In this document: in pieces, positions 9,975-19,014 of the stretch
Layout of the letters: the number at the start of each line of letters is the position of its first letter
How positions within the stretch are numbered: the stretch's first letter is position 1
Assembly: GCA_003024175.1 (NCBI GenBank)
Contig: MDYQ01000502.1
Location: forward strand, 1-64,000
DNA from: Planoprotostelium fungivorum
Lineage: Eukaryota > Evosea > Variosea > Cavosteliida > Cavosteliaceae
Direction of reading: 5' to 3'
DNA: 64,000 nt
Notes under the pieces: generated by a model
Databases searched by the model: none
Seen by the model: the letters and a program-made list of their open reading frames with translations, nothing else
Told to the model about the DNA's origin: nothing
Translations under genes and position numbers: made by a program

Positions 9975-11978
9975 TTAACACTGCTGGTTGAGCTGTCCCT
10001 TGTCGATGCCCTTGCCGAGCATGTCTCTGAAGTTCCAGCCGCCGCCAGATCCAGCCCAGCTCCAGAAGGTCCAGCCGTCAGCTGTGCCATAGACGTTCAT
10101 CTGTGCGTTGACGAAACCGACCACGTTGTCGTCACCAAAGTGGTTGGCTGAGAGGATCAGTCGGTCATCTACAACGGACGCCACTCACCTCCCGACCACT
10201 CCCCTACGAGGATCTTCTTACCAGGCTGAGCCTGTGGATGATGTCAGTATGACGTCACGTGACGTCATCGCTTCTACTCACAGCCTTGAACGCAGCGATC
10301 TGGTTCTTTCTGTCCCAGTTAATGTATCCAATGGCTCCTCCAGAGCTGGTCTGATCTCCATCACCTGTGTCGACGTCGACACATGATCGTGACATCATCA
10401 CACGTCACCTCCAAAGCAAGAGTAGTAGTGCAGATCGTACCACACGTTGGTGAAACCTGGCATGAAAGTGATCCATTCTAACTCAGTACCAGACTGGAAG
10501 GGTGAGATGAGAGGGTTGATGACGACAGGCTTGTTCGTCATGGTGCGGATCTCTGTACGAGTCAGCGGAGAAAATGGCGGGAACTGAGGTCTCACTGGCG
10601 TAAGCGGCGAGGTAGTAGTTGCGGAGGACGTTGGTGTCTCCTCTGGGCTCGTTGAGAAGAGCGACGCCCCAGTAGGCAGGGTGGCCGTTGTACTTCTGGA
10701 CGAACTTCGTGACAGAATCGACGGTGGCGGCCTGGTTGTTGGGGTACTTGTCCCAGTAGAACTGTTACGTCACATAAGATGGATGTCATTCGATGGAGAA
10801 TCTGTGGGACACTCACGTTGCCAGAGGCATCGGGAGGAGAAGAGTTGTCAGTGCCTCCTTGCGACCCGGGCGCTGCGTGCATGCAAAGCAGAACGCCGAT
10901 GCCATACTTGGCAGCCCAGTCGAAAGCTTTGGTGATGTATGCAAGTCCACCTGTCTCCTTCAGTCACGTGTCCTTCATTTCTATACATACCGGTCTGGTA
11001 ATCGTTGGGGGTAACGTTCGGCTGTACGTTCTGTGGCCCTCCATAGTCATCGTAGATGTGCCACCATCCCACAGGCAGCCTCACAAAGTTGATGCCAGCT
11101 GCGCTCATCTGCTGAAAATCGTTCTCGGTGATGAAGGTGTTCCAGTGGTTGTTCATCACAGACTGTCTCTTTCCTTGTCTGTTCAGACACTGCTCCAAGA
11201 GGTAAGATCCAGGGTTGGCGTTGTGATCGCAGTTTCCGGCGTCCCAAGGTCCACCAGACCTGTGATGAAATACATCAGACCCGTCTCGTCCATCATGTCA
11301 GGTTCTCACATCCAGGCCTCGAGGACGAACCAACTGCCGAGGTTAGCTCCCTTTGGCTTCGTGTTTCCATTCATGAGAGAAGCGAGCTTCTGCTGAGCGC
11401 AGGAATTTCCTCCACCGTTGTTGTTTCCACGTCCATTGATGGTTCCAGAAGCTCTGCAGCCGGCGGCGACGGGATTAGGGAGCCCACCCTTCAGCCAACA
11501 GTTCTTTCCACAGCTGTCGAAAGCCCAAGACTGGCAGTTGCTGCATTCCATCAGAAAATGCAAGGTGATGATTCGAAGGATCACTTGTTGTTGTAGCACT
11601 GAGTCTGACAGTCACCAGCGCTGGAGGCGGTGCCAGGTTGATTCGGGAGATCGAGTCCTCCACGGTCGACATTCTGGTCGATGGGACCCCACTGAGTGTT
11701 ACCATTGTTTCCATTGTTGCCACAGTTCTGTTGGCATCCAGCACCTGCATCGAATCAGAATGCGAGACATGGCAAGGAATGGAATCACACACCGCAGAAG
11801 TCATTGCCTGTTCCACAGTATCCAAACTGAGAACAACATCAGATTCGAGGAAAGAAAGAACATGTCATATGAGACCAACCTGAGAGCAGCATTGGTCACT
11901 GGGGCAGTTGCAGTTCTGCGCGAAAACGGAAGAGAAAGCCACAACAGCCACCAATAGAAGAGGGAGACTTCTTGCCAT
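9975..11978 (-). CDS. Secreted GH5 glucanase-like protein with chitin-binding and PAN-like modules (gene 6)
   Basis: The start at 11978 gives MARSLPLLLVAVVAFSSVFA and a hevein-like module, NCNCPSDQCCSQ, FGYCGTGNDFCG, GCQQNCG. A PAN-like stretch follows (SAGDCQTQCYNNK, NCQSWAFDSCGKNCWLKGG, GCRASG) and then a short Asn/Gly linker. The GH5 domain has GANLGSWFVLEAWM, INFVRLPVGWW, HAAPGSQGGTDNS, LLNEPRGD and a GEW nucleophile motif. The C-terminus is GQLNQQC with TAA at 9975-9977. The segment before YDLHYYSCFGG reads FMPGFTNVW, slightly shorter than FMQGGQYTNVW in its siblings, next to the active-site cleft, so specificity may differ. It is the outermost member of the array, next to metaxin. Confidence 0.87.
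10249..10268. promoter_or_regulatory. Intronic 20-bp perfect palindrome, copy 6
   Basis: Perfect ATGACGTCACGTGACGTCAT in the homologous intron of GH5 gene 6, as in genes 1 and 2. Confidence 0.6.
10366..10383. repeat. 18-bp palindrome in the preceding intron of GH5 gene 6
   Basis: TGTGTCGACGTCGACACA is a perfect palindrome. Its 12-bp core GTCGACGTCGAC recurs in the homologous introns of gene 1 (4-15) and gene 5 (near 8156), with degenerate forms in genes 2, 3 and 4. This is a second palindromic class in the array, one intron away from the CRE/E-box palindrome. Confidence 0.6.
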
Positions 11979-12614
11979 GGTCGCTGTTTCGAAAGAGTGA
12001 CTCAATCCCCCGAGTCAGCATCTTCGGCGCAGTTTTCACTCGTCACGTCAGGTTGTCGTCATCTAACGAGCCATACGCCCAGTTATGTCGACTTCATAGT
12101 TTATAATTTCATCTTGATGATACAATCTACCATCGCTACGAACGTTCTTCCATCGCATGCAGCTTGAAGAACACGAGCAATTGTACCAGAGTGTGGCGGA
12201 TAAGAAGATCTTCAGTGGAAGATGAGCCACAGCACGAGCTTGAGCACGGTAGGAACTGCAGCTCTCATCATTCGGTTCAGCCTGGCGGAGCTGAATGGGA
12301 GTTCTGATGATCTCAGATGAGAAGCCTCCCTCGCGTCGTGTCTGATCGACAAGAGACCTCTCTGTCTCATTTTCTCATTGATGGATAGGATCGGATGGCT
12401 CGTGATGAATAATGCGATCTTGATCTTCTCTTGCGATGAGATGGTGCAAGGAGCCAAGCGGAGACGATACTTTGGAAGGAGAAGCGAATGGACATGCTGC
12501 TGTCGAGTGTCGTCTGTCGAGCCTTGTTCTCTTTGTCTGCCGAGACCATCAAACGGGTGGAACCAATCAATCCATTCGGGATCGAAAAACAATCAAAGTA
12601 TCTTTTCGGATATT
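11979..12614. other. Intergenic region between GH5 gene 6 and metaxin
   Basis: This 636-bp stretch holds the gene 6 promoter (CTGTTTCGAAA at 11984-11994, CCCCGAGTCAGCA at 12008-12020). Further right, open frames on both strands could be exons: a + strand frame from ATG at 12159 (MQLEEHEQLYQSVADKK) and a minus frame from an ATG near 12370 ending at 12212. Neither can be joined into a convincing gene by eye. A small undetected gene is possible. Confidence 0.4.
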
Positions 12615-13842
12615 TTATTGTTCGACGAGCTTCTGAGTGAAGGCAGTTCGAGCCATCAACAGAATGATCACGCCCAGGGCACCATAAGACAACAACCTGA
12701 AACACATCAACATCATCTCGATCGCAATGATGATGCATCATCTCACGTGTTCGTCTGTTTCTGCCCCAGAGTCTTCACCTTCTTCTCCTTCTTTGGAAAC
12801 AGAGGAAACCTCTCGATGTCGTTGTACATCAATCTCTTGTTCTCGAAAGTTGGTGTCGGGCTGGCTGTACCAAACACCTGGGTCAGTCAGTCAGAACTTT
12901 CCGAGAAATTTCCGCGTCGACACTCACTTGGGCCTCGACTCGTTTGACGTAGCGGACCAAATTTTCGTGCCTCTGCATCATGTGAGACAGACTGGCGTCA
13001 GGCAGGTCTGCGTGGAGGTAGCAGTAGAGGAAACCAAAGACAATCGTATCAAAAGAGCTAGGACTGAATAAAAGATTAAAACTGAATTTAATCTCGATCT
13101 GATCGACTCACATGTCGCCGAAGAACCACAGTTTATCCGAGAGTTTATCCGAGAGGAGGTGGAGGAGGTCAGATGCCTCACCGTACACCTGGTTTTAGGG
13201 TTTAGCTGACTCCATGATATCACTCTCACCTTCTCGGGTGTCTGCAAGTTGTATCGCATGTTCTGCGTTTCGGGTGGTGTGACGATCTTTCGAACAGCGC
13301 TCACAAACAGGTTCTTTCCTGCGCATGAGTGATAGAGATTGCGCTCCGAATTGACTTCGTTGCCCCAAAGATGGAATCTCTGTGGAAGATGAGATTATAT
13401 GGAGAGGAGAGACGAGAATCACCCAGATGTTATCTAATTTGTCATCGATGAATGAGAAGGCGCAGACTTCGGCTTTGGCTTCGGCGGAGAAGGTGGAGTC
13501 TAAATCGTATGACTGTGATGGGTGAGATCACATGTTTTCATTGGTTTACCTGTGCCGCAAGATATGGGAGGATGAGAGGTTCTCCCAACATATTGTTCAT
13601 AAAGGCTACGAGCATGGGGAGTTTTCCTGTGGGTGACACATTATGATCTCTGTCCCATTCAACTGTTTGAGCAGCAAACCCTGACAATTCTGCGTACATC
13701 TTGAAGAGATCAATACAGATTATCCAACCGTTGTTTACAGAGATGTGATGTCTCATCTTACCTTGACTTTGATGGAGGCAGGATGGAGTGGAAGAGGTAA
13801 TCCATCAATTGGTGCAGCGAGATACAAAGTATATAGGTTCAT
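12615..13842 (-). CDS. Metaxin-like outer mitochondrial membrane protein
   Basis: The exons read as a metaxin/Sam37-type protein. The N-terminal thioredoxin-like part contains LYLAAPIDGLPLPLHPASIK and SPTGKLPMLV. The GST-C-like part contains WFFGD followed by SSFDTIVFGFLYCYLHADLP and HENLVRYVKRVE, which aligns with the metaxin pattern (WFFGD..SLDA.VF..L....ALLP). A C-terminal hydrophobic helix (LLSYGALGVIILLMA) precedes the end at QKLVEQ and TAA 12615-12617. Metaxins work with the SAM complex in beta-barrel insertion and mitochondrial transport. About five introns are present. It is divergently transcribed from AIDA with 95 bp between the starts. Confidence 0.82.
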
Positions 13843-13937
13843 GATCTCAGATGATGGATGTGATGGCGAAAAATCTTTAAATATGGCAAACAACGAAGAA
13901 ATATGGTGTGTCACATCTCTAACCGCTACCGTCGAAC

Positions 13938-15398
13938 ATGGACAATCAGGTTCGTAGCAGCTGGGCGAAATCTCTCACAGCCGCCGTTGAACACGAAAAA
14001 TGGGGGCAGATGCTGGAGGCAAAAGAAGCTTACGAGAAGTGAGTCTTCCAGTCCAACAGCTTTAGATCTTCCTGATCTCGTCCATCATTATGAAGCGGAC
14101 GAATGTAAACTCGAGATGAGAGCATCTGTTGATGATACGCAGGCTACTCGTCGGTTTTACGAGAGCGGAGGCTGGTGCAGACCGTTACAGTGCAGACGAT
14201 AAGGTGATCCCTCCGTCGAACAAATCCATCTGAAATTATTAGACTCTCGTTGCCAGATCGAAGGCCACTGTTTCGGGCAGACTGAAAGCCCTCACGGGTG
14301 ATTACCTCCCTTCACCTTCGCTCTTCACATGCTGACGTATCCCGTCTAATCGTTCTCCCTCAGGCTCTACGACGAACTCTCCGATGATGACAAATTCGAG
14401 ACCATCGACTCCCATCATGAACCGAAAAGACTCGCTGAGCGATTCCGGAAAGCTTCGTCTGTCCTCCAGCATCGGAACATTCAAGATGGAGGGACCAGTG
14501 AAGATAGAAGACGTGAAATTTCTCGTAGAAGGTGTGTCGCTGCATCAGACGACGTAGAGTGACGTAACGCAGTCATCGAGAAATCCTACACGAACGACAG
14601 AACCTCCACACCAATGACAGACGCCAAGTGGGTCATCCTCTATACGACATTTTTCCTTCTCTCTTCAAGAGATAGACATCTTCTGGAATCGTAGATCTGA
14701 ATCTTATCAGCCGAAAGAAAGCCGCTTCAGCTCCAACTGAGACGGTCATCGATACACGATTGAGTGAAGAACCAGACGATGTAGAGGCACCGGCTAATGG
14801 TACTCTGTTACCGCCACCACCTGATCCAATCGAAGGTGATCGATTCACCCAAATTCCATTTCAATGTAACGAAGTGCAGGTCAGACGTATCTCACTCTGA
14901 ACATCGAGAAGGTTGGGCTGAAGAACGCCACTCAATTTTTAGATCCATTCCTCACCATCAGCCTGCGTGACGTCGATGGAGAGCTTTTGGAGCCGGTGAG
15001 GTCTACGCAGAGAGATACGATTGACTCGATTCAGGAACAGAACACTCCGATATCGAATAAGAAGCAGGGAAACTATGTCGATTTCGCTGTGTCAGTTCAC
15101 TTGCAGACAGCTCTGAAGGACATCGGAGAGGGTTCAGCTGTTTTCGTCGAGTTTAAGCATTACAAACCGGCCACGAAGAAGAATTCGACGAGAGCTTGGG
15201 CGTTCATGGAAAAGACAGAGATGGGCGAGGGTCAGATCACATTAGAGATGTGAGGATGCGGACACCGTGACAGGCTCACCTGACGCGAACAGTTACGAGA
15301 AACCTTCGGATTACAAGAAGAAGAAGCTGCGTCTGTTGAGTGTGAAGCCCCTATTCGTTCATTTGACAGTAACCAAACAAGTGTATTCGGAGGAATAA
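13938..15398 (+). CDS. AIDA: AIDA (axin interactor, dorsalization-associated) homologue with C2 domain
   Basis: The start at 13938 gives MDNQVRSSWAKSLTAAVEHE followed by KWGQMLEAKEAYEK, matching the helical N-terminal domain of AIDA. The C-terminal C2 domain is well preserved: LTLNIEKVGLKNATQFLDPF, LTISLRDVDGELLEPV, VFVEFKHYKPATKKNSTRAW, AFMEKTEMGEGQITLEI, YEKPSDYKKKKLRLLSVKPL. In animals AIDA binds axin and phospholipids and, in intestine, limits lipid-synthesis enzymes by ER-associated degradation; the role in amoebae is unknown. A Pro-rich linker lies between the domains. Stop TAA at 15396-15398. Confidence 0.85.
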
Positions 15399-15488
15399 AT
15401 AGATTCGCGTCAGCCTCTGCAAAGGGGTTTGTAGACTGGTTCTATTCTAAAATGTCGGATCTATCTTCATCACCAGACAAGCGCAAAG

Positions 15489-16185
15489 ATGGGTAACGAG
15501 GTGTCTTCACCAGCTATGAGCGGCTCGAGCAAAGCAAATAGTCAGAAGCTAAACGATTGGAAGAAGAAGTGGAAGCTCCAGAACGAGCACTTGAAGAAGG
15601 TCGTGGACGTTGCCGACCGCCTCCACATGAAAGACGGACAGATCCAGATGGATGACTACATAGAGGCCTTAGGTGTAGGGGGGACGGAAGAGGATCTAGC
15701 TAGGAGGTTCTTCTATGCCTGTGACACCGACCGATCGGGTGTCGTTGACGAAGATGAGATGCTGGAGTTCTATGGAAATCAATACGGTGATCGATCGGAT
15801 GCGTCGGCGCACACGATGACTGATCGATGATTAGGTGGAACTGAAGTCTCTAAGCTCAAATTGAGTTACAACGTCTACCGCGGGAAGAACGACAAAGTCA
15901 CAAAGACTGATCTGATCGAGACTCTCCTCGCTAGAAAGAGAACCATGTTCAGACTCTACAAGGGCATCAGCAGCAAGCAACCACTGGAATTACCCTCCAA
16001 TGTTGTTCCTGATACGGAGGTGAAGCAGTGAGATTAGTGACGTGAGATTGAGCGCGACGTAGAAACTAGCCCACGACTTGATGCAATCTGCCGATCATGA
16101 CAAGGATGGATGTCTAAACTTTGACGAATTCGTTCAAGGTTACAAATCGAACACAGTCCTGTACGCTGATCTCTTGATCGTTTGA
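15489..16185 (+). CDS. N-myristoylation-type EF-hand calcium-binding protein
   Basis: Three exons encode about 190 residues. The N-terminus MGNEVSSP fits an N-myristoylation signal (Gly2, Ser6). Two canonical EF-hand loops are visible, DTDRSGVVDEDE and DHDKDGCLNFDE. Two degenerate ones may flank them (KDGQIQMDDYIEAL and GKNDKVTKTDLIETLL). This arrangement suits a calcineurin-B/CHP or recoverin-like calcium sensor that attaches to membranes, but I cannot name an orthologue. It lies 90 bp after AIDA on the same strand and is convergent with the next gene, 44 bp apart. Confidence 0.8.
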
Positions 16186-16229
16186 AATAAATTTGTTGTT
16201 TTATTACAGAATCATCATCGAGTCCGTCG

Positions 16230-17102
16230 TCATTCGGAGATGGAGTTCTTTCTTGCGGTGTTGGGTGAGATGACGACGCTCACGGGTCTAGATCTGTCGT
16301 TCGATGATCAGAATGAGATGTCATTTTGCATGGTGGCTCACCTTTGAGTGGATGCGATGTATTCGTTCGCCTTCTGTAATATCTCTGAGGCCAATTCGGG
16401 TCTGTAACCTGGATGACGTCACGATGATGATGGTGTATGTCGAGTCGTGTGGCCACCTAAACTGAGGAGGGCATTGAGAAGAACGGCTTGAGGCAATAAG
16501 ACTACGTGATAGAAGGCGAAACTGCGTGGAGGTGCTCTCTCTACGAGATGATCAGTCATCTGAATGTGATGTCAGATGCATTGTGGCTCACTTTCTAAGA
16601 GGCCGTGACCGATGACGTATTGGACGATCAAGACAAAGACGACGCCAGCTGTTGCAACCAAGAAACAATTATAGTTCCCGAGCAGCTGAGTGAGTGCGTT
16701 ACCAGCCATACAGAAACCAGTCTTGCCGATAAATACGATCGACTGAGATTGGATGGTCAGTATGATGATTAAGAGGTGATCTACGAAGATAATGATGCTA
16801 TCTCACCGCCGTTAAGATATCCACGGGAGCATAGATGAGCGCGGAAATTAGAATACTGTAGATCCATCCTATGTTGAAATAGAGGTGCAGATATGGATTG
16901 TCAGATCGAACAGGGATCAAACTAAATAACAGGATGATAGAGTATGTGAGGATTGGGCCCGTAAAGAGGTGGAGTATGCGATTACTTCATCATATCATTC
17001 AGCCACGATCAGGAAAACGATGCTAATGGTAAAGACTCACGTTGGGTTACGATGGTAGCACATATAGATGGCCATCTTGCGAACCAAATAGTTTCGTGAC
17101 AT
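16230..17102 (-). CDS. Multi-pass membrane protein, unknown
   Basis: The start at 17102 gives MSRNYLVRKMAIYMCYHRNP. At least four hydrophobic segments follow: ILTYSIILLFSLIPV, NIGWIYSILISALIYAPVDI, IFIGKTGFCMAGNAL, and FLVATAGVVFVLIVQYVIG. The soluble tail reads RPELASEILQKANEYIASTQ and ends TARKNSISE with TGA at 16230-16232. About five short introns. I do not recognise the family; topology and position give no function. A eukaryote-specific organelle membrane protein is plausible. Confidence 0.6.
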
Positions 17103-17246
17103 GTCTGTGGTTGTGGGGGCTACGAATGTTAAAAATGTACGGATGAAACAGAAACAACAAAATATTCATAAATTGCCGACAGGCACAGTTGCAACTGAAC
17201 ATGAAGACACGATTGGACTAAAGAGACATATAGACACATATACATT

Positions 17247-18834
17247 CTATATTAAGTCGCCATCATCCTCTTCTCCCTTCAAGGCGAGAAGCTCTTCGTA
17301 GATCTGGACCATCTGTGCCTGTAAGGCGGCCACCCTTCTGCTCTTCTGTGATTGCATCTGTCCGTTTGTCCTTGTCATCTGCATCATCTCATCGCGATCT
17401 CCGTTGAAGTATGCGCTCGCCACACGCTGCACCTGTTCTACATCAGCACTCGTTCACGTTTGGATGTGGTTCTCGAACAATAAAACGAAATAAAACAGAC
17501 GATCTTATTTCACCTCGTGTACTTCGTGTTGTAGGGCTAAGATGTCGTTCTCTTGCTGCTGGATGACTAGATTCCGCTGTGCTAATTGTCTTCTCAACTC
17601 TATCAATTCGCCCTGTGAGACGAGCAGGAGTCCATCCGTCTTATCTTGTTCCTGTTTCCATCATCAGATCACATGTCATCATCATCGCATGGACACTCAC
17701 CCCTCTGTCCATCTCATGCGAGGTCGGTGATATTGTCTTCGTCGTATTGTCTATATGCGAGAAGAATGGCTGTGACGGTGGTGGTGTTCGATTGGACTGT
17801 GTCGACCACGTCTTATGGACTTGTGTGGAGGGGGCGTCGAGAGGAGACGATGATGGTGATGATGAACTCGTCGGCGTTCGATGATGTGTCCGCGACGGAC
17901 TCTGTGTGGGTGGACGAGTCTGTGTCGAAAATGTTGAAGGTAAAACTGATGATGGTGGATGAGTTGTCTGTTCGATGACATTCGTCGTCTCTCTATTGTA
18001 GAACTGTATTCATCTCAGAGATGACGACACATCTATGGACATCTACGGCACCTGTGATGGACACTGGGTGGATGGCAGGTTTCCACGCTCTCTTTCCATC
18101 GTGTCGAAGATTTCGTCCCACATCTCATCGTCTTGACTGTCTAATTCGTTGGTGATGTCATTGGAGGAGTGTGTATCAGTGGAAGCCGATGAGGAAGGAT
18201 TCGCCTACGTATCGTCAGATGAATAGTTGTTCATTTACCGAGGAGTCGTAAAGACAATGGATGGATGAATCGTCACTTGAGAATGTGGATCTACGACTGC
18301 GATGGGCGGTACAAAATCGCTGAATCTGTCTCGTGCATCTATTGGCTGTGGATTAGTATTGTTCGAACGTGAGCCGAGGTGATTCAAAAGATTGGGAGGT
18401 CCAGAATGCATATGAATCGGGCGTGATGATGGTAGAGCCTGTTTGACTGCTCGACTTTGTCTGTCTAATTCCTCCCAACATTCATCACTTAGCGAATCTA
18501 GACCATCTTCAACCGAAGATTTCTGCATCGTGGAGCGAACGATCTTTTTTGTTGGTATCACTGACTGGTTCTACGAGATCAATGAGTTCCTGCTGCCACC
18601 CGAAGGAAAATCATTCACGCCACCTGCTTTCGATCTACAAAACGAAGTTGGGTAATGGTTGATCTGAACGGATTGGGTGGAGTGTTCTCTTCTGTCTGGT
18701 GTTTCTTGTTCATTGGGCTATGTATGTGAGCTCCCAACATCCCATGCTGAATATAGTGTCAGAGGAGCGGGCTATCGATATGAGTGAGCTATATTCACCA
18801 GTGGACGTTTAGGTGATACTTGTATTGCGCTCAT
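17247..18834 (-). CDS. Coiled-coil protein, unknown
   Basis: The C-terminal exons form a coiled coil rich in Gln and Leu: ELRRQLAQRNLVIQQQENDI, LALQHEVHEVEQVQRVASAY, RVAALQAQMVQIYEELLALK, ending EEDDGDLI. The middle exon encodes DECWEELDRQSRAVKQALPS and upstream DEMWDEIFDTMERER, two related short acidic W-E/D-E-(L/I) motifs that could be protein-binding sites. The putative start MSAIQVSPKRPL at 18834 joins through an uncertain exon near 18560-18760. No enzyme motif is visible and I do not recognise the family. Confidence 0.5.
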
Positions 18835-19014
18835 GTCTCTGACATCTTCTGTAACTTGTGTCTTTGATTTTCCGTTTTCGCAGAAAAGTGATTCGTGGAA
18901 TAAAGGCGGGAAATGATTTTACTCCTAATTTGGACTTGGTTTCCATTGAAATGGTTTGGATCACAACATTGAACACATGGAACATGTATTGTATTGAAAC
19001 ATCGGTATCATTCA

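Noticed and set aside
1-11978. Mobile-element origin for the repeated 2-kb units
   Set aside because: The repeats are intron-containing glucanase genes; I see no terminal repeats, transposase or target-site duplication.
12378-12947. 189-residue + strand open frame
   Set aside because: It is antisense to the metaxin C-terminal exons, has no recognisable motif and odd composition.
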